NCBI GenBank assembly: GCA_963797535.1
Contig: CAWCPQ010000001.1
Coordinates: forward strand, 1,984,001-2,048,000
Source of the DNA: JAWWOL01 sp963797535
GTDB lineage: Bacteria; Actinomycetota; Actinomycetes; JAWWOL01
Reading direction: 5' to 3'
DNA length: 64,000 nucleotides
The notes under the pieces were generated by a model that was given only the letters and a program-made list of their open reading frames with translations, was not told where the DNA came from and searched no databases. Shown piece by piece: positions 11,085 to 20,909 of the stretch; positions within the stretch are counted from its first letter, which is position 1, and each line of letters begins with the position of its first letter. Position numbers and translations under genes: made by a program.

Positions 11085-12199
11085 TCAGCCCCACCAGAAG
11101 CTGGTCGCGATCACCACGTAGAGCCCGATCAGGGCCGAACCCTCGAGCCAGTTCGACTCGCCGTCGAGGGTGACCACCGCGGTGATCACGGTGGCGATCA
11201 CCAGGGCGACGATCAGCAGCGGCGGGAACACCAGCGTGAAGGTGACCCCCCCGATCAGCGGACTGATAAGCACCAACACGGGCGCGAGCACCAACGCGAT
11301 CTGCAGCGGGCTGTTCAGGATGACCGACAGCGCATGGTCGGCCTGGTTGCGGGCGGCGAGCTGGATGCCGACCACGTTCTCCACGGCGTTGCCGGCGATC
11401 GCGACGATCACGAGGCCGGCAAACGCATCGCTGATGTGCAGGGTGGCCATCGCCGGCGTCAGCGCGTCCACGAACCAGGCCGACACCAGGGCCGCCAGCA
11501 ACCCGGTGACTGCCAGCAGCACGATGGCGATCCACACCGGCCAGCGGCCCTGCTCCTGCTCTTGCTCCGGCCCTGCTCCTGGTCACCGGCACCATCCTGG
11601 TCGGCACCACCCGCGTCACCGCCACGGCTCAACGACGCCGGCACCGACAGCACGAACACCACCAGCAGCACGACAGCAGTGACCGTCGACAGCGCCTGCT
11701 CGTGCGCAGCCGCAGGGGTGTGGACGTAGGACGCGAGGCTGGGCACGACGAGCGCGCCCACCGCCAGCACCATCGAGGTGGTGATCATCAGCGCCCGGTC
11801 GGTACTGAACTTCTGCGGTCCGTTGCGCCGTCCGCCGACGACGAAGGCAAGACCGAGAACGAGCAGCACGTTGGCCAGGATCGAACCCACGATCGCCGAC
11901 TGCACGACGGTGATCAGTCCGGCGCGCAACGCGAAGATGCTGATGAACAGCTCGGGCAGGTTGCCCAGCGCACTTTGCAGGACGCCGGTCGCGCCGGCCC
12001 CGAGCCGCTCGGCGATCTGGTCGACGGCCACCCCGACCAGGAGCGCGAGCACGGCCACAGCGACTCCGGCACACAGGAACGCCGTGACCTCGCCGAAGTT
12101 CAGGAACTTGGTCAGTCCCGCCAGCAGGCAGGTCAAGACTCCGATCGCGAACAGTCGCACATCAGCGAAGGAGAACGGGCCATAGCGTCGCCCAGTCAT
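11085..12199 (-). pseudogene. CaCA-family Ca2+/H+ antiporter (ChaA/CAX-like), frameshifted
   Basis: Two overlapping frames encode the halves of one cation:proton antiporter. The first, starting at ATG 12199, has five to six membrane helices and the first alpha-repeat GNLPELFISIFALRAG. The second, ending at the TGA at 11085-11087, has the other helices and the second alpha-repeat GNAVENVVGIQLAARNQ. The break falls in the cytoplasmic linker where AGGAGCAGGGCCG is present twice, 23 bases apart. Removing one 23-base unit rejoins the frame exactly as DQEQGRWPVWIAIV and gives a normal 363-residue protein. The gene is therefore either recently inactivated, switchable by slippage, or mis-assembled. 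Its 3' end lies 24 bases from the convergent metzincin-like gene. Confidence 0.8.
11545..11580 (-). repeat. 13-base direct repeat, 23-base period, inside the antiporter gene
   Basis: Copies lie at 11545-11557 and 11568-11580 (plus strand CGGCCCTGCTCCT). The intervening sequence is also GAGCA-rich. The 23-base period is not a multiple of three, so gain or loss of one unit switches the antiporter frame off or on. Confidence 0.85.
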
Positions 12200-12256
12200 G
12201 GACAGCGGTCTGCGCTCCGGGGTCGAGTCCGACAGGTCAGCAACCAGGCTGGCCTA

Positions 12257-12964
12257 TCAGGTGATCTCGAGCAACTTCTCCCGTACGGCGTAGACGACGG
12301 CTTCCATCCGGGAGTGCAGCTGGAGCTTCTCGAGGATGTTGCGGATGTGGTTCTTGACGGTGTTCTCGCTGATGAACAGCTGCTTGGCGATGTCGCGGTT
12401 GTTGAGGCCCTTGGCGACGAGTCGCAGGACCTCCATCTCGCGATCGGTCAGCCGCGGCGTCGGCACCTGCTGACGCTCGTCGGTGCGCTTGATCATCGAG
12501 GCGAACTCGTTGAGCAGCTTGGACGCCATCGAGGGGGAGATCAGCGACTGGCCACCGTGCACGGCCCGGATCGCGCTGGCAACCTCCTCGATGGAGATCT
12601 CCTTGAGCAGATAGCCCATCGCGCCGGCCTTGATCGCGTCGTAGAGGTCGGCCTCCTCGTCGCTGATGGTCAGCATGATGATCTTGGCGCTGGGAACCGC
12701 GTCCTTGATCGCCGTGCAGGCGTCGATGCCGCCCTGGCGCGGCATGCGGACGTCCATGAGAACGACGTCCGGCGCAGTCTCAGCGGCCTGCTCGACGGCT
12801 TCCTTGCCGTCGCTGGCCTCGCCGACGACCTCGATGTCCGGCTCCTGCTCGAGGACCATCTCGAGACCCCGCCGGAACAGGGCATGGTCGTCCACCACCA
12901 GCACCCGGATCGGCTCGGCGAAAGTCGCCTCGGGCACGATGATTTCAGGCGATTGGCCGGTCAC
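12257..12964 (-). CDS. NarL/FixJ-type response regulator (orphan)
   Basis: A 235-residue two-component response regulator. The receiver domain (about residues 18-135) has the acidic pocket VVDDH, the phosphoacceptor in VVLMDVRMP, the Thr/Ser position in MLTISDE and the lysine in YLLKE. The C-terminal LuxR helix-turn-helix has LTDREMEVLRLVAKGLNNRD and SENTVKNHIRNILEKL. It starts at GTG 12964 with GGGAG upstream. No histidine kinase is adjacent. A regulator of this kind also lies between secA and the hibernation factor gene in streptomycetes, so the position is conserved core; its signal is unknown. Confidence 0.92.
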   Translation of the reverse strand: MTGQSPEIIVPEATFAEPIRVLVVDDHALFRRGLEMVLEQEPDIEVVGEASDGKEAVEQAAETAPDVVLMDVRMPRQGGIDACTAIKDAVPSAKIIMLTISDEEADLYDAIKAGAMGYLLKEISIEEVASAIRAVHGGQSLISPSMASKLLNEFASMIKRTDERQQVPTPRLTDREMEVLRLVAKGLNNRDIAKQLFISENTVKNHIRNILEKLQLHSRMEAVVYAVREKLLEIT

Positions 12965-13142
12965 TGCACACTCCCGTACTCAGGCGTTAGGGCGTCAAAG
13001 CCCAGCGCACGAGGTGCCCCCGTTGCACCGAACCAGGAAGTTCCCGCACAAATCGGGAGCCCGTCAATCGATGATGGCATGACTTGCGACTTGTGGGGCG
13101 AAATCACAACTAATCGCCTGCGGCACGGTGAGACCGCCCCCA

Positions 13143-13823
13143 TTAGCGGGTGGTCTCCAGCCGGATCACGCCGTAGTCGTACGCGTGACGTCGGTAGACG
13201 ACGCTCGGCAGCTCGGTTTCCTTGTCGCAGAACAGGTAGAAGTCGTGCCCCACCAGCTCCATCTCGAACAGCGCCTGGTCGAGTGTCATCGGATCGGCGC
13301 GGTGCTGCTTCTCGCGCACGATCAACGGCTCGGCCTCGCCGTCGTGCTGCGCGTGTCCGTTCAGCGAGTCGAGTCCCGGCGTTGCCGACGCGGGTACGGC
13401 GATGATCGCGCTGCCGTTGTGGGCAGCCGCGGCATGATCCGCATCGGCCAGTGCGGCCGGCAGATCCTGCTCCGGCGGGGCAGCGTTGGTGCGCACGGAG
13501 CGCGGCGTGCGCAGACCGTGGTGCACCCGGCGACGGTCGGCGAGGCGGCGCAGCCGGTGCTCGAGCTTGGTGCATGCGAGATCGAGGGCCGCGTACGGAT
13601 TGTGGGCTGATGCCTCGGCTCGGATCACCGGTCCCTTGGACCGGCAGGTCAACTCAACTCGGTCGCACAGATCGGCCTGGCGCGGGTTGCGCTCCTTGCT
13701 GATCTCCACCTCCAGTCGAATCACCTTGTGGTCGAACTTCTCCATCTTCGACAGCTTGTCCTCAGCGTGCTGACGGAAGCGCTCGACGACATCCACATGA
13801 CGGCCGGTGACCACAATCTCCAC
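13143..13823 (-). CDS. hpf: long-form ribosome hibernation promoting factor
   Basis: A 226-residue HPF/RaiA-family protein that dimerises and inactivates 70S ribosomes as 100S particles in stasis. The N-terminal domain (MEIVVTGRHVDVVERFRQ to about residue 100) binds the decoding centre. A variable linker of about 70 residues follows, then the C-terminal dimerisation domain (MTLDQALFEMELVGHDFYLF, then SVVYRRHAYDYGVIRLE). The GTG start at 13823 has a strong GGAGGT ribosome binding site. It lies between the response regulator and comF in the usual actinobacterial order, with about 180 bases to the regulator gene and a long upstream region. Confidence 0.95.
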   Translation of the reverse strand: MEIVVTGRHVDVVERFRQHAEDKLSKMEKFDHKVIRLEVEISKERNPRQADLCDRVELTCRSKGPVIRAEASAHNPYAALDLACTKLEHRLRRLADRRRVHHGLRTPRSVRTNAAPPEQDLPAALADADHAAAAHNGSAIIAVPASATPGLDSLNGHAQHDGEAEPLIVREKQHRADPMTLDQALFEMELVGHDFYLFCDKETELPSVVYRRHAYDYGVIRLETTR

Positions 13824-14235
13824 GCGTTACCTCCAGGACGAGAAGCGAATGCTGTGCCTACAGGACGTTCCTGCGGCGGGAAGAGTGCCCCGACGGCTCC
13901 TCTCCCCCTGGGCCGACCGAGGGATGCGAGAAATGACGCCCGCCCGGCCGACCTGGTCTTCGTCCCCACATTCGCCTGCGGAGGAGTTCGCGGCCGACGG
14001 ATGTCGAAGTGGCCACTACTAGCCTTCTCCCGGCCCGGCGGACATAGGGACCGCCGGCGGGGCAGGACTTACTCCTAAGCCGCACCGTGATCGGTCGACA
14101 AGAAGTCGCCTTACGTGGACCGTTTGGCCTGCGGCTGGCATCGGCTAGCCGGACCGATCGAACCGGTCGGCGCGAGCCAGCCGGAACCACCGATCCAACG
14201 CAACCACGGACCCGGGCGGGCGCCATGATCTGACG
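13824..14235. other. 412-base intergenic region upstream of hpf
   Basis: No coding sequence is supported here; all open frames are short and lack ribosome binding sites. It must hold the hpf promoter(s), which in actinobacteria are usually stress responsive, but no clear -35/-10 pair or operator was identified by eye. A short symmetric patch near 14141-14175 (CGGCTAGCCGGACCGATCG and AACCGGTCGG) is unremarkable in DNA of this GC content. Confidence 0.5.
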
Positions 14236-14967
14236 CTAGTCCCGATCGTCGGCGGTGGCGAGGGTCTGCGCAAACCCGGGCACAGCGGGTTGCCTCCGGG
14301 TCGCTGCCAGGGCAGCAACAGCCAGCACGGGAAACCCGCTCGCGGTCAGCACCCTGGCCGCTTCAGCAGCCGTCGAACCGGTCGTGACGACGTCATCGAC
14401 CACCACGCAGGGCAGCCCGGCCAGCGCCGGGCGAACGCTGCGGCAGACCATCGAGCCGGCCAGGTTGCGCCGCCGGTCCCGAGCCGTGAGCCCGCGCTGG
14501 TCGGCCACCACCCTGGCCGGCTCGAGCAGCGACACGGCGCGAAACCCGGCCGCTCGTACGACCGGATCGCGACATGCCCGCCTGGCCAGACCCAGCACAT
14601 GATGGTGACCTCGTCGCCTGCGGGCGGCAGCCGACGTGGGGACGGGAACGACGAGGACCGGGCCGTGCGCGCCGCTGGCGAGCAGCGCTGCCGCCAGCGC
14701 CGAGGCCAGCACCGGCATGGCCGGCCAGCAGCCGTCCTGCTTGTAGGCAAGCACCAGCCTCTGCATCACCCCCTCGTAGGCGGCCGCCGCCCACACCGGC
14801 GGCAGACCCGTCGGCCGCGGCGTCGGGTCGCGCCGCTGCGGCCTCCAGAGCAGACCGGCACAGCCGCGGCAGACCGGTCCGCGCTCGGCCCCGCAGGCGA
14901 CACACGCACACGGCAGCAGCAGATCGAGGAGCAGCACACGAAGCAGCCTGCCGAGGGTGCCGGGCAT
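14236..14967 (-). CDS. comF: ComF-family phosphoribosyltransferase-like protein
   Basis: A 243-residue protein. The N-terminus has a zinc-finger-like cysteine set (CACVACG, then CRGCAGLL), followed by a PRTase fold with VLVVPVPTSAAARRRRGHHH and the PRPP-binding loop CVVVDDVVTTGST. ComF proteins take part in DNA uptake in competent bacteria, but in actinobacteria the role is unproven. It sits 63 bases downstream of lpqB on the same strand, as in streptomycetes and mycobacteria, and may be the last gene of the mtrAB-lpqB operon. Confidence 0.9.
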   Translation of the reverse strand: MPGTLGRLLRVLLLDLLLPCACVACGAERGPVCRGCAGLLWRPQRRDPTPRPTGLPPVWAAAAYEGVMQRLVLAYKQDGCWPAMPVLASALAAALLASGAHGPVLVVPVPTSAAARRRRGHHHVLGLARRACRDPVVRAAGFRAVSLLEPARVVADQRGLTARDRRRNLAGSMVCRSVRPALAGLPCVVVDDVVTTGSTAAEAARVLTASGFPVLAVAALAATRRQPAVPGFAQTLATADDRD

Positions 14968-15030
14968 CGCCGAGAGGCAGGCAGCCGCCTGTGGACGAGA
15001 TCTCGCCCCGGGGAAAACGCGGCCGAACCC

Positions 15031-16978
15031 TCAGCCGGAGTAGGTCGGCCAGCTGCCGGAGCCGAGCTCGTCCCAGTCGCGGGTGTCCACGCCGCTCTCG
15101 TTGCTGGCCAGCGGGTCCGGTGCCGGCTGACGGGTCATGTCACCCCGCACGGAAGCAACCCACAGGTGGTTGGGGGCGTGGGCGAACTGGACCGCGTCCG
15201 TGGGTGCTGAGGCGACCGGGATCGAGTCGACACCGAACCCGTCCGGGCCGACCGTGTAGCCGTCGGCCGACACCGTGAACAGCGGGGTGTCAATGGGCTG
15301 GTTGGGACGGTCGTCGTGGACGACGACGCCAAGATTGAACCGGTCGGCCCAGTAGACCTCGACGTCACGCGTGTGGGCGGCCACGGTGATCACTGGCCGC
15401 AGCCCGAGGACCTTGAACACGGTGGGGGCCTGGCCGGCGGCCGCGGGCCGGGGCGTCGACTGCTGGTCGACGATGCCGGCAAAGGTCTGCCCGTCCTCGG
15501 CGATGACCGCCGCGCGGGTCCCGTCAGTGGAGATCCGGAAGCCGGTCACTCGCCTGACCACGCCGCCATGGTCATCGGTGACCTTGATCGCCTCGACGGC
15601 ACCGAGCGCCGCGCCGCCCAGGTTCACCCGGTAGAGCTGCGTGCCCGTAGTCGTCGTGGCGACGGTCCACGCTGCCTGACCATCCGGGTCGAACGACGGT
15701 GTGCTCAGCTTGATGGCGCCGGGGACGGCAACCGTCGTCCACGGGTTGACCGACTGGTCGCCGAGCACCCCCATCTGCAGGGTGGCGACACCGTCCTTGA
15801 CTCGTACGCCGGCGACCGCCTGGCTCCCGACGCCGGGCTGTCCCGAGGGGCCGGCCACGGCGATCTGCTGCACGCCGTTGACGTGCGCCAGCACCGTAGC
15901 CTTCTTGTCCGGCGCTGGCACGACCCCGGGGATCGGGCCGGTCGCCGAGTCCGAGGTCCTGGCCTCGAGCAGCGCATCGTGGGACACGTAGTACAGCGGC
16001 GAGGTCACACTGTGCCCGTCCGGGTCGTAGCCCTGATCAAGCTTGGACAAGGCTGTACTCGTCGCCCAGGTGCGTCCCGGCAGCCTCGAGCTGAATCGGG
16101 CCTCTCGTGCCGAGATCGGCCAGCGTGTAAGCGATCTGCGCTTTGAGCGTGGCGAGGTAGCTGGGTTTGATCTGTGCGGCACTGCCCGACAGGTTGACGA
16201 TCGTGAGTCCGGTCGCCGGCACCGGCTGCACCCCGATCAGCGTGACCGGCGAACCGACCTCGGTCGTCACGTAGACGCCCGGTGAGGTCCAGTCGGTGGG
16301 ACCGCTGAGCAGCTGGCTCAACACGTCCGTCGCACCCAAGGCGCTGCCCTGCTTGCTGGGTACGGGCAGGAACACCGTGTCCGGCACCAGCCGTGGAATG
16401 TTGGCGTTGGACGACCGGTGGCTCGGGAAGTAGACGTGGACCGGCCGACGTAAGTCGGACAGTCCGACGTCGACGACGAACAGCCCCTTCTGCGAGATGT
16501 TCGAGATCAGCTGCTCACCGTTGGGCTGCTTGGTCACCGTGTAGTCGACGGGCGTCAGTTGGGAGATCCGGCTGTAGCTGTTGCTCTCGTCGATCACGCC
16601 GGACGCCTTGTACTTCACCCGATAGGTGTCGGGTGACTTGCCGCCGAGCGGGGTCGGCGCCCCGTCGTCGTAGAACACCGTGGTGCTGTCGGGTGCGGTG
16701 GCCAGCCACTGCGGCCCGTACTCCGGAGTCAGGAACTGCTTCATCACCTCGGGGTCGCCGGCACGCATCGCCAGGATGAAGTCGGACACCAGCTGAGCCG
16801 GACCCTCACCCGCGGCCGGCCCGTGCGCCTGCTGGCGGGTGTCGTCGCCGCCGGCGTCGGGGGCGCTGACGGGCGCGACCTTGGTCACCGGACCCGCCTC
16901 GGGCACCCCGGAGCAGGCGCTGAGCAGCAGCGCCGCGACGGTCGCGAGGCCGGCAGCGGCGAGTCGACGCCTAGCCAC
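15031..16978 (-). pseudogene. lpqB: lipoprotein LpqB (MtrAB-associated), frameshifted
   Basis: LpqB is an outer-face lipoprotein that modulates the MtrB sensor kinase. The GTG at 16978 (MARRRLAAAGLATV) has GGAGG upstream and overlaps the mtrB stop by 8 bases. Signal peptide and lipobox LLLSACSG, then the GerMN-type domain (residues about 50-310), are in one frame, which ends at a TGA near 16037. The C-terminal LpqB beta-propeller (LYYVSHDALLEAR to WPTYSG) continues in another frame. Deleting one T in CAAGCTTGATC gives SLVQADQGYDPDG and an uninterrupted 648-residue protein of normal architecture. The gene is conserved and the break is a single base, so a sequencing error is more likely than decay. 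Confidence 0.9.
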
Positions 16979-18692
16979 GGAGCACCTCCGTGGACGGCGG
17001 CGTCGGCGAGCTCGGGTCGGCCGGGCCGGGCTGAGCGGCACCTCGTCCGGGGACCGGCAGCATCGCAGGACGCGCCGGCTGATGACTCGTGGACTTCTGC
17101 TCGGACTCCGCAGCCTCGACCCTGGCGTCCTCCGGCTCGAGCGGCAACGGCGAGCTGCGCAGCGCCTCGCCGGCCCGACGCGGCAGGGTCAGCCGGAAGT
17201 TGGCACCCCGGCCGGGTTCGCCCCACGCCTGCAGCCAGCCGCCGTGCAAGCGGGCATCCTCCAAGGCGATGGCCAGGCCGAGGCCGGTGCCACCGGACGA
17301 GCGAGCCCTGGCGGCATCGGCACGCCAGAACCGGTTGAACACGAGCGTGCTCTCGCCGGGACGCAGCCCCACGCCGTGATCGCGTACGGAGATCGCCACG
17401 GCGTCAGCGTCGGCTCGCACGGTGACCAGCACCGGCTGCCTCTCGCCGTGCTCCAACGCGTTGTTGACCAGGTTGCGCACGACCCGCTGGATCCGCCTGG
17501 CGTCCACCTCGGCAAGAACCGGCGCCTCGGGCAGGTCGGTCACAAGGGTGCAGCCCGTCCGCTCCGCATGGTTGCGGGACAAGTCCACCAACGAGGCGAC
17601 CAGATCGGTGACGTCGACGGAGTCGGCCTCGAGCACTGCCGCCCTGGCGTCGTGGCGGCTGATCTCGAGCAGGTCCACGAGCAGCGCCTCGAACCGGTCC
17701 AGCTCGTGCTGCAGCAGCTCCGCCGACCGGGCCACCGCTGGCGGGAAGTCGGCACGGGCAGCGTGCAGCACGTCGGCAGCCATCCGTACGGTCGTCAACG
17801 GGGTGCGCAGCTCGTGCGAGACGTCGGAGACGAATCGTCGCTGCACCCTGGACAGGTCCTCGAGCTCGCGGATCTGGCGCTGCAGGCTGTCGGCCATCTT
17901 GTTGAAGGAGATGCCGAGAGTGGCCAGCTCGTCCGTACCCCTGATCGCGAGCCGTTCCTGCAGCCGACCGGCGGCCAGCATCTCAGCGATGTTGGCGGTG
18001 TGCCGCACCGGCTGGACGATCTGCCGGGTCACCAGCCACGCGATGCCGGCGAAGAGCAGGATGAGGCAGCCGCCACCGAGCAGCAGCCACTGCTGCACCT
18101 TGTTGAGGGCGCGGGCCTCCGTGCGCAGCGGGAAGATCAGGAAGAGCCGGTACTCCGCGTTGCTGGCCAGCACCGAGCTGGCGGCCGCGTCGTACTGAGC
18201 GACCACGAGACCGCTCTCGGGGCCGCGAGCTTGGTACTGGATCCGGGTGTACTGCCAGGCCCGTACACCGGGGTTCTTGGCGTTGACCGAGGCCGCCAGC
18301 TTGGGACTGATCGTGACCGGGATGTTCAGCGTGCTGTCGGAGACGCCGGCGAGCACGGCGTTCCCGGTGCCGGCGAGTGCGACGTAGTAGCGACCGCGAC
18401 CGGTCTTGTTCGCAGCCTTGACCGCCGTGTCGAGCGCCGTGTTGAGCGTCATGATGCCGGACGCGTGCGACGAGCTGACCGCAGTGTCGACGTCCCGAAG
18501 CGTCAGGCTGGCCTGCTCGAGCGACGAGGCGACCTTGGCGTCGAGGATCGACTCGCGCACCTGCGAGGCGACCACCAGCCCGACCAGCATCACCACGACC
18601 GCAGAAGCGACGAGCGTGGTGGCCACGACCCGCAGCTGGAGCGAGCGCCGGCGCCGGTCGAGAGCCTTGCGGTAGACCCGACCCGGCACCAT
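16971..18692 (-). CDS. mtrB: sensor histidine kinase MtrB
   Basis: A 573-residue membrane kinase. An N-terminal helix (LRVVATTLVASAVVVMLVG), an extracellular sensor of about 160 residues and a second helix (WLLLGGGCLILLFAGIAWLV) precede HAMP (RQIVQPVRHTANIAEML), the H-box VSDVSHELRTPL, N-box VRNLVNNALEHG and ATP lid DHGVGL / GGTGLGLAI. It phosphorylates MtrA and controls cell-wall and division genes. The start is taken at ATG 18692; the frame continues a few codons upstream to a CTG within the end of mtrA, and many homologs carry an Arg-rich leader there (RRFRRSLWRAT), so the true start may be slightly earlier. The stop overlaps the lpqB start. Confidence 0.95.
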   Translation of the reverse strand: MVPGRVYRKALDRRRRSLQLRVVATTLVASAVVVMLVGLVVASQVRESILDAKVASSLEQASLTLRDVDTAVSSSHASGIMTLNTALDTAVKAANKTGRGRYYVALAGTGNAVLAGVSDSTLNIPVTISPKLAASVNAKNPGVRAWQYTRIQYQARGPESGLVVAQYDAAASSVLASNAEYRLFLIFPLRTEARALNKVQQWLLLGGGCLILLFAGIAWLVTRQIVQPVRHTANIAEMLAAGRLQERLAIRGTDELATLGISFNKMADSLQRQIRELEDLSRVQRRFVSDVSHELRTPLTTVRMAADVLHAARADFPPAVARSAELLQHELDRFEALLVDLLEISRHDARAAVLEADSVDVTDLVASLVDLSRNHAERTGCTLVTDLPEAPVLAEVDARRIQRVVRNLVNNALEHGERQPVLVTVRADADAVAISVRDHGVGLRPGESTLVFNRFWRADAARARSSGGTGLGLAIALEDARLHGGWLQAWGEPGRGANFRLTLPRRAGEALRSSPLPLEPEDARVEAAESEQKSTSHQPARPAMLPVPGRGAAQPGPADPSSPTPPSTEVLRG

Positions 18693-18736
18693 CGTTGCGC
18701 GCCACAGGGAGCGGCGAAACCTGCGGCGGAACTCGG

Positions 18737-19414
18737 TCAGGGCGGACCGGCCTTGTAGCCGACCCCCCGGACGGTGACGACCACCTGCGGCTTCTCGGGA
18801 TCGCGCTCGACCTTGGCCCGCAGGCGCTGGACGTGCACGTTGACCAGCCGGGTGTCGGCAGCGTGCCGATAGCCCCAGACCTGCTCGAGCAGCATCTCGC
18901 GGGTGAACACCCGCGACGGCTTGCGAGCCAACGCCACCAGCAGGTCGAACTCGAGCGGGGTCAAAGCGATGGGTTCACCGTCACGGACGATGGTGTGCCC
19001 TGCGACGTCGATCGTCACCTCGCCGATGGCGAGCAGCTCCGGTGCCGTGTCGTCCTTGCGGCGCAGCCGGGCTCGTACCCGTGCGACCAGCTCCTTGGAC
19101 TTGAACGGCTTCATCACGTAGTCGTCTGCGCCGGACTCGAGACCGACCACCACGTCGAGGGTGTCAGCACGCGCCGTCAGCATCACGATGGGTACGCCGG
19201 ACTCGGCCCGGATCTGCCGGCAGACCTCGATCCCGTCGGTGCCCGGCAGCATGATGTCGAGCAGCACCAGGTCCGGCTTGCACTCCCGGAACATGGCAAT
19301 GGCTTTGTCGCCGTCCTCGACGAAGAAGGGCTCGAAGCCCTCTCCTCGCAGCACGATGCCCAGCATTTCCGACAGAGCTTGGTCGTCATCGACGACAAGT
19401 ACGCGACCTCTCAC
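18737..19414 (-). CDS. mtrA: response regulator MtrA (OmpR family)
   Basis: A 225-residue DNA-binding response regulator paired with MtrB, controlling replication, division and peptidoglycan genes in actinobacteria. The receiver shows VLVVDDDQALSEML, the phosphoacceptor in LVLLDIMLPGTDG, MLTARAD and DDYVMKPF. The winged-helix output domain has LTPLEFDLLVALARKP and DTRLVNVHVQRLRAKVE, ending in the highly conserved VVTVRGVGYKAGPP. It starts at GTG 19414. Gene order mtrA-mtrB-lpqB is the standard one. All key residues are present. Confidence 0.98.
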   Translation of the reverse strand: MRGRVLVVDDDQALSEMLGIVLRGEGFEPFFVEDGDKAIAMFRECKPDLVLLDIMLPGTDGIEVCRQIRAESGVPIVMLTARADTLDVVVGLESGADDYVMKPFKSKELVARVRARLRRKDDTAPELLAIGEVTIDVAGHTIVRDGEPIALTPLEFDLLVALARKPSRVFTREMLLEQVWGYRHAADTRLVNVHVQRLRAKVERDPEKPQVVVTVRGVGYKAGPP

Positions 19415-19478
19415 GCCCCCATGGTGACACCTGATCAGGCGTTTCGGGGTCCGAAGGCCCGGACGCTACAACTAACGT

Positions 19479-20909
19479 TCAGGAAGCGCCCGGGGGCGGA
19501 CCACTCGGAGGCGGCGGGATCGAGGGCGGCTGGGGCGTGCGTACGTCGAGCCGGGAGCGCAGCCGACCGGCCTTGCGGGCCTCCCGCGAGGCCTCGGTCA
19601 GGTGCTCGAGCAACCGCTCGGCCTCGCCGGCGTCGCGACAGACCGCTGCTGCCTTCCAGTGCCGGCCGGCCGTGTCGGCGTAGACCGTGGCCAGCCGCAA
19701 CCGACGCTGGTAGGGACCTTGGACGTGGCGCAGCGACTGCACCTTCTCCAGGGGCAGGATGACCGTCGCCGGGCGGGTCCGGCCGGTACGGGTACGCAGG
19801 TAGACCTCGTCGTTCCACGCCTGCAACGACCAGTAGGACAGCGGCACCCGCCAGCGGGCGCGGCGTGGCGGCCGCGCCGAGGCGTCCGGCGGCACGATGT
19901 CGGCGCCCGGAAAGATCCGGCCGAGCAGCATCTGGGCATCCGCGGGCGTGCCCACGGGCATCACCGCCCGAACCAGCTGGCCGCTCTCGCGCTCGTCCCG
20001 GTCGCGCTGCCGCTGCCTCGCCACGTCGATCTCGAGCCGCACCCAGCCGAACGGGCGCCACAGCAGCGGCTGTACCCAGCGGACCGCCTGCACCCGCCCG
20101 TACGGGATGGTCTCCGCCCTGGTCTGCGTCAGCCCGCTGTGCAGCCGCAAGCCGTCGGGCGCCTCGGCGACGAAGAACGAGAACTCGTTGTTGAGCTGGC
20201 GCTTGACGCTCGTACCGAAGATCACCAGGACCGGCAGGAAGATGCCGAGGATGCCGCCGCTGGCCTTGGGCGGGGCAGTCAGCAGCAGCACGACGAGGAC
20301 GACCAGCATGATCAACCCGATCAGGGCCGGCCCGAGGGCGATCGCGGTCATCAGCCGCTGGTTGCTCACCTGCCACAACGGTCGTTGGGCCGGCTCGGGG
20401 GTGTCCTCGTGCAGCCCGTGGGCGACGGCGAGCAACCGGGCTCGTACCCGAATGGCCTCATCGTCGTGCAGGTAGGCCAGCTTGGACCGCCCCGATCCGT
20501 GGCCGGCCACCTCGACCCGCAGCTCGGACATCCCGAGTGCCCTGCCGAGCAGCGGGCGCACCACGTCGATGGACTGCACCCGGGTCAGTGGCACCCGGAT
20601 CGACTGACGCCGAAACAGGCCGGTGTTGATCTGCAGCTCGGTGCCGACGACCCGCCATCGGGTGACAGCCCACGACACGACCGCGCCGGCGATCGCCAGC
20701 GTCAGCACAGCGCCGTCGATGGCCCAGTTGACGACGTGGTTGCCGTCGGAGCCGACCTGGCGCAGGCCGATCAGCAGGAACAGGCCGACCAGAGCCTGAC
20801 TCGTCCGCACGATCGGCGACAGCGGGTGCAGCCGGGACCACTCACCTCGTACGGCACCCGGCAGCGGCCCGGCGGCGGCGTCGGGACGTGCGTGCGGCGC
20901 AGCACTCAC
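19479..20909 (-). CDS. membrane protein with bacterial PH (bPH2/YdbT-like) domains
   Basis: A 476-residue membrane protein starting at GTG 20909 (MSAAPHARPDAAAG), which overlaps the previous gene's stop as GTGA. Two hydrophobic pairs (IVRTSQALVGLFLLIG with ILTL-type stretches near residues 40-85, and ALGPALIGLIMLVVLVVLLL) alternate with bPH2 domains (WRVVGTELQINTGLFRRQ, then IPYGRVQAVRWVQPLLWRPF, and a third WNDEVYLRTRTGRTRP). The Pro-rich C-terminus is disordered. YdbS/YdbT pairs are conserved next to mtrA in actinobacteria and are linked to envelope stress or antibiotic tolerance in Bacillus; here the role is inferred only. Confidence 0.88.
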   Translation of the reverse strand: MSAAPHARPDAAAGPLPGAVRGEWSRLHPLSPIVRTSQALVGLFLLIGLRQVGSDGNHVVNWAIDGAVLTLAIAGAVVSWAVTRWRVVGTELQINTGLFRRQSIRVPLTRVQSIDVVRPLLGRALGMSELRVEVAGHGSGRSKLAYLHDDEAIRVRARLLAVAHGLHEDTPEPAQRPLWQVSNQRLMTAIALGPALIGLIMLVVLVVLLLTAPPKASGGILGIFLPVLVIFGTSVKRQLNNEFSFFVAEAPDGLRLHSGLTQTRAETIPYGRVQAVRWVQPLLWRPFGWVRLEIDVARQRQRDRDERESGQLVRAVMPVGTPADAQMLLGRIFPGADIVPPDASARPPRRARWRVPLSYWSLQAWNDEVYLRTRTGRTRPATVILPLEKVQSLRHVQGPYQRRLRLATVYADTAGRHWKAAAVCRDAGEAERLLEHLTEASREARKAGRLRSRLDVRTPQPPSIPPPPSGPPPGAS

